The notes below the pieces were generated by a model that was given only the letters and a program-made list of their open reading frames with translations, had not been told where the DNA came from and did not search any database. From positions 3,574,106-3,638,105 of the forward strand of contig NZ_VMSF01000001.1 in assembly GCF_009765225.1 (NCBI RefSeq): a stretch of DNA of 64,000 nucleotides, read 5' to 3'. Positions 20,331 to 33,705 of the stretch are shown here, piece by piece. Position 1 is the first letter of the stretch, and every line of letters starts with the position of its first letter. The position numbers were made by a program, and so were the translations under genes. This DNA is from Leifsonia sp. AG29 (GTDB lineage: Bacteria > Actinomycetota > Actinomycetes > Actinomycetales > Microbacteriaceae).

Positions 20331-20530
20331 CGTGCACAATGTCAAATGCCAAAAACCTCGGCATCGACGTGAAGACTTCGGTCGACAAGTCGATGCAAGA
20401 GATTCCTTTGGATTAGATATACGAATGTCAGACATTCGAAACTAGTCAAGACAAACTCGCAGTGAGAAGAGATATTCCTCTCCGATCCTGCACTATGTTT
20501 CCAGTCGCTTGCGACTTGGAGCTAAACATT

Positions 20531-25594
<5,064 letters not shown>

Positions 25595-25726
25595 TCACCA
25601 CTCTCATAAACGTTGCAAGGCAGCTATGAGGGGCCCAAGATTGTTCGCGTCCACTATGTGGTTCTCGATGTACGGTCGAGAACTGATTCAAGCGAAGCTT
25701 GATCGTTCACTTTGATACATCAATAG

Positions 25727-25845
25727 TGTTTCGGCGGCCATAGCGAGAGGGAAACGCCCGGTCACATTCCGAACCCGGAAGCTAAGACTCTCTGCGCCGA
25801 TGGTACTGCAGGGGGGACCCTGTGGGAGAGTAGGACACCGCCGGA
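25727..25845 (+). rRNA. 5S ribosomal RNA
   Basis: About 118 nt, starting near GTTTCGGCGGCCATAGCG and closing with GGACACCGCCGGAC, which pairs with the 5' end. The conserved loop CCGAACCCGGAAG is present. It lies about 130 nt after 23S with no tRNA between. Confidence 0.95.
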
Positions 25846-25857
25846 CTTCTTTGTGAG

Positions 25858-25888
25858 ATGGCCACCCAGTGATGGGTGGCCATTTCGC
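25858..25888 (+). terminator. rRNA operon terminator
   Basis: A perfect 11-bp stem ATGGCCACCCA / TGGGTGGCCAT (25858-25868 with 25873-25883) has a 4-nt loop and is followed by TTCGCG. Confidence 0.92.
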
Positions 25889-25968
25889 GTTAACGGGCCG
25901 ATTCGCGGCCGCGCGGGCGCAAGAGGAACATTGAGTCGGGAGAAGTACCCGGCACCGAGGGAGAAGCC

Positions 25969-27696
25969 GTGAGCGACAGACCAGAAGACGATGAGCGGGC
26001 GCAGCGGCGCGCACCGCGTTCGACGGACGGCCGGAGCGGCGACGGTGGTGCGCCGCGCCAGGCCCGCGGCGGATCCCCGTCTCGAGGGCAGTACGGTAAG
26101 CCGGCGCGTGCCTCCCAGGACGGTGACCGCGGGCGTGGAACGCCTCGAGGAGACGGGCAAGGGCAGCGCCGCTATGGAGACGCCGGCTCGGGAGGGGGCG
26201 GCACGCGCCGCTACGGTAAGCCTGACGGGGATGCGAGCCAGGGCGAGCGCCGGTACGGAAAGCCCGCCGGTGCGGGCGGCCAGGGCGAGCGTCGGTACGG
26301 CAAGCCGGCCGGTGCGGGCGGGCAGGGCGAGCGCCGGTATGGCAAGCCTGCTGGCGCTGGAGGCCAGGGCGAGCGCCGGTACGGCAAGCCGGAGGGCGGC
26401 AGCGGTCAGGGCGAGCGCCGGTACGGAAAGCCTGCTGGCGCTGGAGGCCAGGGCGAGCGTCGGTATGGCAAGCCGGAGGGCGGCAGCGGTCAGGGCGAGC
26501 GCCGGTACGGTAAGCCCGCCGGTGCTGGAGGCCAGGGCGAGCGCCGGTACGGCAAGCCTGAGCGAGGCAACGGTCAGGGCGACCGCGGGTTCGGTCGGCC
26601 GGGCGCAGGCGGTGAGCGTTCCTCCGGCTACCGCGGCGGCGTCGGAGGCGCCTCCCGGTCTCGCGACGGACAGACGGGCCGCCCCTACCGCGACGGTGAT
26701 CGCTCGCGAGACGATCGCGCTCCGCGCGGTGACCGTTCCGGTGCGCCGCAGCACGGCCGAGTCGCCGGGCGGTACAGCGGTGACGACCGTCGTCCCCGCG
26801 ACGAGAAACTGTGGACGCGCGACGGTCGACCGGCCCGAGGCGACCGCGATGCCTACGAGCGGGAGGACGCGCGCACGGCCGAGGCCCGGGCGCTGCAGTC
26901 GGTTCGTCCGCGGCACGACGACCCCGAGATCCCCGAGAACGTCCAGGCGAGAGACCTCGACAAGGAGGCGCGCGTCGAGCTCAAGAGCCTGAGCAAGGAC
27001 AACGCGGACTGGGTCGCACGGCACCTCGTCATGGCGTCCCGGCTGATCGAGGAGGATCCGTCGCTCGCGCACCGGCACGCTCTGTCCGCCGCGCGTCGCG
27101 CCGGACGGATCGCCGTCGTCCGCGAGACGCTCGCCATCACCGCCTATGCCACCGAGGACTACGCACTGGCGCTCCGCGAGCTGCGCACCTATCGTCGGAT
27201 CTCTGGGTCGAACGATCAGCTTCCGCTGATGGTCGACAGTGAGCGGGGCGTGGGTCGCCCCGACCGCGCGCTGGAACTCGGCCGTTCGGTGGAGCGCACG
27301 ACTCTTCCGAACGATGTCCAGGTCTCGCTGGCGATCGCCATGTCGGGCGCACGGCTCGACCTCGGGCAGACCGAGGCGGCGCTGGCCGAGCTCGAGATCC
27401 CGCAACTCGATCCCGACCGCGCCTTCAGCTGGAGCCCCGACCTGTTTCACGCGTACGCCGAGGTCCTGGAGGAGCTCGGCCGCGGCGAGCAGGCGCGGTC
27501 CTGGCGGGAACGCGCAGCTCGCGCCGAGGAGGCGCTGGGCGAGAGCTACGCCTCCGAGGAGCACGAGACGATCGACATCGTCGAGGAGGAGCTGGAGCTT
27601 CCCGAGATGACGGATGTCGACGAGATGACGGATGTCGACGACACGACCGAGCGGGAGGAGGCCGCAGGCGATGGCGCTGTTCCGACGCAGCCGTGA
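25969..27696 (+). CDS. Arg/Gly-rich tandem-repeat protein with helical TPR-like C-terminus
   Basis: The 575-residue product has two halves. Residues ~1-310 are low-complexity and very rich in Gly, Arg, Asp and Ser. They include eight 14-residue repeats QGERRYGKP plus a G/A/S tail and a degenerate ninth, reminiscent of RGG/RGY RNA-binding segments. Residues ~320-540 are Ala/Leu/Glu-rich helices with TPR-like spacing (ARHLVMASRLIEEDPSLAHRH; ALALRELRTYRRI). The end is acidic. Such C-terminal domains are widespread in actinobacteria, but the function is unknown. GTG 25969 has GAGGGAGAAG before it. The 3' end overlaps the HAD gene by 26 nt. Confidence 0.8.
   Translation: MSDRPEDDERAQRRAPRSTDGRSGDGGAPRQARGGSPSRGQYGKPARASQDGDRGRGTPRGDGQGQRRYGDAGSGGGGTRRYGKPDGDASQGERRYGKPAGAGGQGERRYGKPAGAGGQGERRYGKPAGAGGQGERRYGKPEGGSGQGERRYGKPAGAGGQGERRYGKPEGGSGQGERRYGKPAGAGGQGERRYGKPERGNGQGDRGFGRPGAGGERSSGYRGGVGGASRSRDGQTGRPYRDGDRSRDDRAPRGDRSGAPQHGRVAGRYSGDDRRPRDEKLWTRDGRPARGDRDAYEREDARTAEARALQSVRPRHDDPEIPENVQARDLDKEARVELKSLSKDNADWVARHLVMASRLIEEDPSLAHRHALSAARRAGRIAVVRETLAITAYATEDYALALRELRTYRRISGSNDQLPLMVDSERGVGRPDRALELGRSVERTTLPNDVQVSLAIAMSGARLDLGQTEAALAELEIPQLDPDRAFSWSPDLFHAYAEVLEELGRGEQARSWRERAARAEEALGESYASEEHETIDIVEEELELPEMTDVDEMTDVDDTTEREEAAGDGAVPTQP
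26239..26616 (+). repeat. 42-bp in-frame tandem repeat, eight copies plus one degenerate
   Basis: Copies start at 26239, 26281, 26323, 26365, 26407, 26449, 26491 and 26533, with a decayed ninth at 26575. Each encodes QGERRYGKP followed by AGAGG, EGGSG or ERGNG. The two main tail types partly alternate, which suggests expansion by unequal recombination of larger blocks. Confidence 0.93.
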
Positions 27697-28696
27697 GGCC
27701 GGCGCCTCCACCCCGCTCGATGGCGTGGACGTCGTCCTGGCCGACCTCGACGGCGTCGTCTACAAGGGGCAGGCAGCCATCCCGCACGCGGTCGAGAGTC
27801 TGAACCGAGCCGCTGAAACCCGGCGAGTCGGTTACATCACGAACAACGCCTCCCGGACCGACGCGTCGGTGGCCGAGCACCTGGGCGAGCTGGGGCTCAC
27901 CGCTGCCCCCTCCGATGTCGTGACGTCGCCCCAGGCGGCCGTCCGCCTTCTGGCCGAGCATGTGCCGGCCGGCGCCTCCATCCTGGTGGTCGGTGGCGAC
28001 GGACTCGTCGACGAGGTGCAGAAGGCCGGCTTCACGGTGACGCGATCGGCGGAGGACGAACCCGCCGCGGTGATCCAGGGCTTCTCTCCGGAGATCGGCT
28101 GGGCGCAGCTGGCGGAGGCGTCGTTCGCCCTCCAGGGACGGTCGGACACCGAGCGCCCGTGGATCGCGACGAACACCGACTGGACCATTCCGGTCGCGCG
28201 GGGCATCGCTCCCGGGAACGGCACCCTCGTCTCCGCGGTTCACACGGCTGTCGGCCGGCTGCCGCTGGTCGCGGGCAAACCCGAGGTCGCGATCTTCGAG
28301 GAGGCGGTCGCCCGGTTCGGTGCGAAGAAGCCGCTTTTCATCGGCGACCGGCTCGACACAGACATCGTCGGGGCCAACCGGGCGGGCATCGAGTCCGTTC
28401 TCGTGCTGACCGGGGTGGACGGGGCGAAGCAGCTGATCGCCGCGGACGCGAATTCGCGCCCGACCTACATCCTGCGCGACTTGCGCGGGCTCGAGGAGCC
28501 GTATCCGGAGTCGAGAGTGGCGCGGAACGGTGCCGTCACGGTCGGCGACGCGACCGTGACCATCGATGGCGACGACGTGAAGATCGTGTCCGAGGGCGGC
28601 GACGAACTGGACCTGTTGCGGGCGGCTTGCGCCGCGATCTGGAACTCCGGGCGTCCGATCTACGGTCTGCAGGTGCCGGAGCGGCTCTACAGCTGA
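27671..28696 (+). CDS. HAD-IIA family hydrolase (NagD/PGP-like phosphatase)
   Basis: The 341-residue protein has the HAD nucleophile motif LADLDGVVYKG (Asp 25, Asp 27), TNNASRT (motif II), GKPEVAIFEEAV with the motif III Lys, and GDRLDTDIVGAN (motif IV). The large C2 cap between motifs II and III marks subclass IIA, whose members dephosphorylate small metabolites such as sugar phosphates, phosphoglycolate or nucleotides. ATG 27671 follows GGGAGGAG at good spacing and overlaps the repeat-protein gene, suggesting coupling. A longer in-frame reading upstream is less likely. Confidence 0.88.
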   Translation: MALFRRSREAGASTPLDGVDVVLADLDGVVYKGQAAIPHAVESLNRAAETRRVGYITNNASRTDASVAEHLGELGLTAAPSDVVTSPQAAVRLLAEHVPAGASILVVGGDGLVDEVQKAGFTVTRSAEDEPAAVIQGFSPEIGWAQLAEASFALQGRSDTERPWIATNTDWTIPVARGIAPGNGTLVSAVHTAVGRLPLVAGKPEVAIFEEAVARFGAKKPLFIGDRLDTDIVGANRAGIESVLVLTGVDGAKQLIAADANSRPTYILRDLRGLEEPYPESRVARNGAVTVGDATVTIDGDDVKIVSEGGDELDLLRAACAAIWNSGRPIYGLQVPERLYS

Positions 28697-28724
28697 CCTC
28701 GCCGTGGCCGCGATCGACCGGCGG

Positions 28725-29717
28725 CTAAAGTGCGACCGAGGCTTCCAGGAGGTGGAAGCAGCGCCGCAGCCGGTCCCTCCACCAGGCAGTGCGCTCCTCG
28801 TCGGCGGCCAGCGCCTCCAATCGAGCCTCGACCACCCGCGGACGAACCACGGGGATGCTGCCCCCCTCGGGGATGAGCGGCGCGTCCGTGACGTCGCTCA
28901 CGAACATGGCGGCGGTGCCGAGCCCGCAGTCGTACTCGAGCTCGGGGAGCGCGGCCGCGAGGTGCGCACCCATCGCTATCCCGACAGACGTGTCGATCGC
29001 GCTCGAGACCACGACGGGGAGGCCCGCCTCCTCGACGATCGCGAGCGCGGCGTGGATGCCGCCGAGCGGCTGGGCCTTCACGATCAGAAGGTCGGCTGCG
29101 CCGGCGCGGGCGACGGCGAGCGGGTCGGCCGCCTTACGAACGCTCTCGTCGGCCGCTATCGGTATGCCCATATAGGAGGTGCGGCGGCGGATCTCGACGA
29201 GCTCGTCGACCGTGGCGCACGGCTGCTCGACGTACTCGAGGTCGAAGGGGGCCAGTGCGTGCACCGCGTGCTCGGCCTCGTCGACGTTCCACAGGCCGTT
29301 GGCGTCGACCCGGACACGGCCCTCCGGCCCGAGCGCCTCTCTGACGGCGCGCACGCGGACGACATCGTCAGCGAGGGTCTGGCCCGGTTCCGCCACCTTG
29401 ACCTTCGCCGTGCGCGTGCCGGGATAACGCCGCAGAATCGCGGCCACCTCGGCAGCCGGGACGGCCGGAACCGTCGCATTCACGGGGATGCGCCCACGGA
29501 GGGGCTGCGGCGACGGACGCCACCCGAAGTCGATGGCCGCTCGCAACCACGACACCGCTTCATGATCGTCGTACTCGACGAAGGGCGAGAACTCGGTCCA
29601 GCCCTGCGGCCCCTCGAAGAGCATCGCCTCCCGGACTCGGATGCCCCGGAAGCGCGTGGTCATGGGCAGCGCGACGACGCGCGCGCTTGTCAACACTTCA
29701 GCCAGCTCGGGCAGCAT
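28725..29717 (-). CDS. menC: o-Succinylbenzoate synthase MenC
   Basis: This is a 330-residue enolase-superfamily barrel. Catalytic lysines lie in KVKV (105, 107), metal ligands are Asp 138 (VDANGLWN), Glu 164 (YVEQP) and Asp 190 (AADES), and Lys 214 (IVKAQPLGG) is the opposite base. It dehydrates SHCHC to o-succinylbenzoate in menaquinone synthesis. ATG 29717 is chosen because the family N-terminus begins there; the frame is open further upstream into menB on the other strand. It is divergent from menB with a 55-nt gap. Confidence 0.93.
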   Translation of the reverse strand: MLPELAEVLTSARVVALPMTTRFRGIRVREAMLFEGPQGWTEFSPFVEYDDHEAVSWLRAAIDFGWRPSPQPLRGRIPVNATVPAVPAAEVAAILRRYPGTRTAKVKVAEPGQTLADDVVRVRAVREALGPEGRVRVDANGLWNVDEAEHAVHALAPFDLEYVEQPCATVDELVEIRRRTSYMGIPIAADESVRKAADPLAVARAGAADLLIVKAQPLGGIHAALAIVEEAGLPVVVSSAIDTSVGIAMGAHLAAALPELEYDCGLGTAAMFVSDVTDAPLIPEGGSIPVVRPRVVEARLEALAADEERTAWWRDRLRRCFHLLEASVAL

Positions 29718-29772
29718 TTCACAAGTGTGGCACGCACCCTCTCGACCGGGCGCTGGAACGTAGGCTGGGTCC

Positions 29773-30684
29773 ATGGCAGCAGCGGTCTCCGAGCTCTTCG
29801 ATCCCGGTGCGTGGCGCGAGGTGGAGGGCTTCACGTCTCTCACCGACATCACGTATCACCACGACAACGCCGGGCGCGTCGCGCGAGTGGCGTTCAACCG
29901 TCCCGAGGTCCGCAACGCCTTCCGGCCCCACACCGTGGACGAGCTCTACTCCGCCTTGGAACACGCGCGGACCGATCCGCGGATCGGCGTCGTGCTGCTG
30001 ACGGGCAACGGCCCGAGCCCCAAGGACGGCGGGTGGGCCTTCTGCTCCGGTGGCGACCAGCGCATCCGCGGCCGTGACGGCTACCGGTACGCCGAGGGCG
30101 AGACCGCCTCGACGATCGACGCCGCCCGCAGCGGGCGTCTGCACATCCTCGAGGTGCAGCGGCTCATCCGGTTCATGCCCAAGGTCGTCATCGCCGTCGT
30201 GCCCGGCTGGGCTGCGGGCGGCGGCCATTCGCTCCACGTCGTGTGCGACCTCACGATCGCCAGCGCCGAGCACGGGCGGTTCAAGCAGACCGACGCAGAC
30301 GTGGGATCGTTCGACGCGGGCTACGGGAGCGCCTACTTCGCACGCCAGGTCGGCCAGAAGTTCGCGCGCGAGGTGTTCTTCCTCGCTCAGGAGTACTCGG
30401 CGCAGCGCGCGTACGAGATGGGCGCTGTCAACGCGGTCGTCCCGCACGAGCAGCTCGAGAGCACGGCGCTCGCGTGGGCGAATGAGATCCTGACGAAGTC
30501 GCCGACCGCGATCCGGATGCTGAAGTTCGCCTTCAACGCGGTCGACGACGGGCTCGTCGGCCAGCAGGTGTTCGCCGGCGAGGCCACCCGGCTCGCCTAC
30601 GGCACCGACGAGGCCGTGGAGGGGCGCGACGCCTTCCTCGAGAAGCGCGAGCCGGACTGGTCCCCGTTCCCGTGGCAGTACTGA
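29773..30684 (+). CDS. menB: 1,4-Dihydroxy-2-naphthoyl-CoA synthase MenB
   Basis: The 303-residue crotonase-fold enzyme has the oxyanion-hole motifs WAFCSGGDQRIRG and GWAAGGGHSLHVVCDLTIAS, and the MenB-specific TDADVGSFDAGYGS. It closes the naphthoate ring from o-succinylbenzoyl-CoA. TAGGCT lies 6 nt before ATG 29773, so translation is probably leaderless. It leads the rightward menB-menE-menA run. Confidence 0.96.
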   Translation: MAAAVSELFDPGAWREVEGFTSLTDITYHHDNAGRVARVAFNRPEVRNAFRPHTVDELYSALEHARTDPRIGVVLLTGNGPSPKDGGWAFCSGGDQRIRGRDGYRYAEGETASTIDAARSGRLHILEVQRLIRFMPKVVIAVVPGWAAGGGHSLHVVCDLTIASAEHGRFKQTDADVGSFDAGYGSAYFARQVGQKFAREVFFLAQEYSAQRAYEMGAVNAVVPHEQLESTALAWANEILTKSPTAIRMLKFAFNAVDDGLVGQQVFAGEATRLAYGTDEAVEGRDAFLEKREPDWSPFPWQY

Positions 30685-30736
30685 TGCGCTCGCTTTCCCT
30701 CGGGGCGGCGGGAGCGCGGAACGGGAGGGCGGCGCC

Positions 30737-31978
30737 GTGAGCCGGCGCATCGTCGTGCTGGACTCGTCCGATGGCCCGGCAGTGCTGGCCGCCCTGCGTG
30801 CGGCGCTGACCGAGGGCGGCCCGGCGGTCATCCCGCGGGCTTTCGCGGCGCCCGGCGCCGGGAGCGGCTGGCCGACCGAGAACGACCAGGTGCCGCAGAA
30901 CGTCGCGCTGATCGTCGAGACGTCCGGGTCGACGGGCGTCCCGAAGCGCGTGGCGCTGTCCGCGGACGCGCTGCTCGCGAGCGCAGCGGCCTCGGCCGGT
31001 GCGCTGGGCGGCCAGGGTCAGTGGCTGCTCGCGCTTCCGACGCACTACATCGCCGGAGCGCAGGTGCTCGTCCGGTCGCTGGCGGCCGGGACGGAGCCCG
31101 TCTCCTACGGCCCCGGGCACTTCGACGCCGCCGAGTTCGCCCGACGCTGCGACGACCTCACGCACGATCTCCGCTTCGTCTCGCTGGTGCCGGTGCAGCT
31201 CGCGCGCCTGGTCGAGGCATCGGAGGCGGGAGACCGCGCGGTGCAGCGGGCGCTGCAGCGATTCGACGGTGTTCTTATCGGCGGCCAGGCGCTGACACCG
31301 GACCTGCGTGAGCGCGCCGAAGCGTTGGGTGCGCGCGTCATCGCCACCTACGGCTCGAGCGAGACCGCAGGTGGCTGCGTCTACGACGGCGTCCCGATCG
31401 GGACGACCGAGGTCGCGGAGGTCGACGGCATGCTGCGGATCGCCGGTCCCTCCCTCGCCGAGGGCTACCTCGACGACCCCGAGCGCACCGCTGCGGCCTT
31501 CGTCGAGGCGGACGGCCTGCGCTGGTACCTGACGGGTGACCTCGGCACGGTCGACGGCGGCCGGGTGACGGTGCTCGGCCGCGCCGACAACGTCATCATC
31601 TCGGGAGGCGAGAAGGTCCTGCTCGATGCGGTCGAGAGAAGCGTCCGTGGGATCGACGGGTTCGGCGGGGCGATCGTGGTCGGCATCCCGGACGATGAGT
31701 GGGGGACGGTCCCCGTCGTGGTGGTGGAGCGCGCCGGGACGAGGGCCGACCCGGCCCGCCTCGATGAGGGCCTGGACGGTGTCCTGGAAGGCGACCTGGC
31801 CACGGTGCGCGGCCGCGTCGCCGCGGAGCTCGGCCGCGCCGCGGCGCCTGCGGCGATCGTCGCGGTGCCGCGGATGCCGCGCCTCAGCAGCGGGAAGCCC
31901 GATCGGGTCACGGTTCGAGCCGCCGCCGAGCGGATCGTCAGCGGCGAGCCGAGCCGGTCAGCGGGCGGAGCGGCATAG
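30737..31978 (+). CDS. menE: o-Succinylbenzoate--CoA ligase MenE
   Basis: This 413-residue ANL-superfamily adenylate-forming ligase has P-loop ETSGSTGVPK (61-70), a YGSSETAGG stretch, TGDLGTVDG and the hinge GRADNVIISGGEKV. It activates o-succinylbenzoate with ATP and CoA for MenB. It is somewhat short for the superfamily but contains all core motifs. GTG 30737 starts 52 nt after menB. Confidence 0.93.
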   Translation: MSRRIVVLDSSDGPAVLAALRAALTEGGPAVIPRAFAAPGAGSGWPTENDQVPQNVALIVETSGSTGVPKRVALSADALLASAAASAGALGGQGQWLLALPTHYIAGAQVLVRSLAAGTEPVSYGPGHFDAAEFARRCDDLTHDLRFVSLVPVQLARLVEASEAGDRAVQRALQRFDGVLIGGQALTPDLRERAEALGARVIATYGSSETAGGCVYDGVPIGTTEVAEVDGMLRIAGPSLAEGYLDDPERTAAAFVEADGLRWYLTGDLGTVDGGRVTVLGRADNVIISGGEKVLLDAVERSVRGIDGFGGAIVVGIPDDEWGTVPVVVVERAGTRADPARLDEGLDGVLEGDLATVRGRVAAELGRAAAPAAIVAVPRMPRLSSGKPDRVTVRAAAERIVSGEPSRSAGGAA

Positions 31979-32001
31979 CCGATGTTGTTACGATTCGCAC
32001 T

Positions 32002-32988
32002 GTGATGAGCCAGAACAAACCGCGTACGCAGCGCGTGACTCCCACCCCGTCCCGCGGACCCCGAGGCGGTCGAAGCGGACGCCCCGGTGCTGCTGCCCGC
32101 ACGGTGAAGCCCGCCACGTTCGGTGACTGGGTGGCCGGAGCGCGACTGCGCACCCTCCCGCTCGCGGTCGCGCCCGTCCTCATCGGCGTGGGTGCGGCGA
32201 AGGTCGCCGAAGGCCCGGGTGTCTGGCACCCGATCCGTTCGCTGCTGTGCCTGGCCGTCGCCGTGCTCCTCCAGATCGGCGTCAACTACGCCAACGACTA
32301 CTCCGACGGGGTGCGCGGCACGGACGCCTACCGGGTCGGTCCCGGCCGTCTCACCGGCTCCGGCAAGGCCGCGCCCCGGCGCGTCCTGAGCGTCGCGCTG
32401 ACCTTCTTCGCGCTCGCCGCCGTCGCGGGACTCATCCTCGTCATCCTGACCCAGCACTGGTGGGTCCTCATCGTGGGCGCCGCGGCGATCGCGGCCGCCT
32501 GGTTCTACACCGGCGGCAAGCGGCCGTACGGCTACTACGGTCTGGGCGAACTCTTCGTCTTCGTCTTCTTCGGGCTCGTCGCCACCGTCGGCACAACCTA
32601 CATGCTCTCGGGCACGGCCAATCAGGAAGCCTGGCTGGGCGGCGTCATCGCCGGCCTCATCGCGTGCGCCGTGCTCATGGTCAACAACATCCGCGACATC
32701 GACCCGGACAAACAGGCCGGGAAGCGGACGCTGGCCGTCCTGCTGGGGCGCGTCGCCTCCCGGGTCGTCTTCTGCATCCTGCTGCTCGTGCCGTTCGCGA
32801 TCCTCGGAGTCCTGGCGCTCTTCTACCCGTTCGCCTGGTTCGGCATGTTCGCCCTGCTGGCAGCGCTTCCCGCGTGCGTCATCACGATCTTCGCCAAGAC
32901 GCCTCGCGAGCTCATCACTGCGCTGCAGCTCACGAGCCTGACAGGCCTGCTGGTCGGCATCGCCCTCGGCGCCGCCTACGCGTTCTGA
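32002..32988 (+). CDS. menA: 1,4-Dihydroxy-2-naphthoate polyprenyltransferase MenA
   Basis: The UbiA-family membrane protein (328 residues) has about eight to nine hydrophobic segments, the prenyl-diphosphate motif NDYSDGVRGTD (98-108) and the second Asp-rich motif NNIRDIDPDKQAGKRT. It attaches the polyprenyl chain to DHNA at the membrane. The N-terminal ~40 residues are basic and Pro/Arg-rich. GTG 32002 is used because TACGAT lies 7 nt before it; ATG 32005 is the next codon and equally possible. Confidence 0.95.
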   Translation: MMSQNKPRTQRVTPTPSRGPRGGRSGRPGAAARTVKPATFGDWVAGARLRTLPLAVAPVLIGVGAAKVAEGPGVWHPIRSLLCLAVAVLLQIGVNYANDYSDGVRGTDAYRVGPGRLTGSGKAAPRRVLSVALTFFALAAVAGLILVILTQHWWVLIVGAAAIAAAWFYTGGKRPYGYYGLGELFVFVFFGLVATVGTTYMLSGTANQEAWLGGVIAGLIACAVLMVNNIRDIDPDKQAGKRTLAVLLGRVASRVVFCILLLVPFAILGVLALFYPFAWFGMFALLAALPACVITIFAKTPRELITALQLTSLTGLLVGIALGAAYAF

Positions 32989-33000
32989 GCCGCGAGCGGC

Positions 33001-33309
33001 TCAGCTGCCGTCGGTGCGGGAGCCCCCCTCGGGTCGCCGCTCGGCCTGTGTGGCGTCGACGGCGGCGTCCTCCACGTCATCGTCCTCCGTCGTGGCGGGA
33101 CGCTCGCGATGCCGGACGGCGTACAGGTCGGACGAGACGGCGTTGCGGGGTCGGCTCAGGAAGATGTACGACAGGCACAGCCCGATGAGGGCCGCCGCGA
33201 TGACCGCCAGCCACCAGATGACGCCCACGAGAAGCAGGACGACGAGGGGGACCGCGAACACCAGGAGCCGCAGCACGGTGTAGGTGATCCAGGAGGGAAT
33301 CCGCTTCAC
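33001..33309 (-). CDS. DUF4229 domain-containing small membrane protein
   Basis: The product has 102 residues: two hydrophobic segments (about 9-28 and 30-50), then a charged tail rich in Glu, Asp, Thr and Arg. It matches the short actinobacterial DUF4229 proteins, which have no known function but are frequently found beside men genes. It starts at GTG 33309, where GGGAGG both acts as ribosome-binding site and separates the start from TAAGCT by 6 nt. It is divergent from the next gene. Confidence 0.8.
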   Translation of the reverse strand: MKRIPSWITYTVLRLLVFAVPLVVLLLVGVIWWLAVIAAALIGLCLSYIFLSRPRNAVSSDLYAVRHRERPATTEDDDVEDAAVDATQAERRPEGGSRTDGS

Positions 33310-33351
33310 CCTCCCAGCTTAGAGACCGTCTCTGAGAGTTACGATTGACCC

Positions 33352-33705
33352 ATGGTTCGCCTCTGGATAGCCCTCGGCGTCGCAGCCGTGGTGTTCTACA
33401 TCTATTCGGTGGCAGACTGCGCCTTCTTCGACCGATCTCGGGTGCGCGGCCTTCCCAAGCCCGTGTGGCTGCTCATCATCATCCTCTTCCCGATCATCGG
33501 CGGGATCCTGTGGTTCCTCATCGGCCGCGGCCGCCGCAAGTCGTCGGTGGGACGCCGGGTGACCGCACCCGACGACGACCCGGAGTTCCTCGGCAAGCTC
33601 CGCGTCGACCGCGACCAGGAGGAGCGCATCCGGCAGCTCGAGAAGGAGCTAGCGGAACTCGACGAGAACGGACCCGACGACCAGACCGGCCGCCGGGATG
33701 GCTGA
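33352..33705 (+). CDS. PLDc N-terminal domain small membrane protein
   Basis: The 117-residue protein has two membrane segments (about 2-22 and 38-60) around the PLDc_N motif (ADCAFFDRSRVRGLPKPVW, and GGILWFLIGRGR) and a charged coiled-coil-like tail. There is no phospholipase catalytic domain. The family is abundant in actinobacteria and its role is unknown. TACGAT lies 6 nt before ATG 33352. The last 8 nt overlap menD, so it may be co-translated with it. Confidence 0.85.
   Translation: MVRLWIALGVAAVVFYIYSVADCAFFDRSRVRGLPKPVWLLIIILFPIIGGILWFLIGRGRRKSSVGRRVTAPDDDPEFLGKLRVDRDQEERIRQLEKELAELDENGPDDQTGRRDG

Larger units (their letters stand above)
19524..20530. other. Gene-free upstream region of the rRNA operon
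   Basis: About 1 kb without a supported gene. In order it holds a GC-rich tract with a 16-nt direct repeat (19548-19608), an array of six 13-bp palindromes (19641-19872), three candidate sigma70-like promoters (19992-20020, 20110-20139, 20232-20259) and an antitermination-type leader (from 20316). Base composition falls sharply from ~75% GC to ~50% GC after about 20000. Confidence 0.8.

Noticed and set aside
26239..26616. 42-bp tandem repeats as a CRISPR or mobile element
   Set aside because: The repeats are contiguous without spacers and stay in one reading frame inside a gene.
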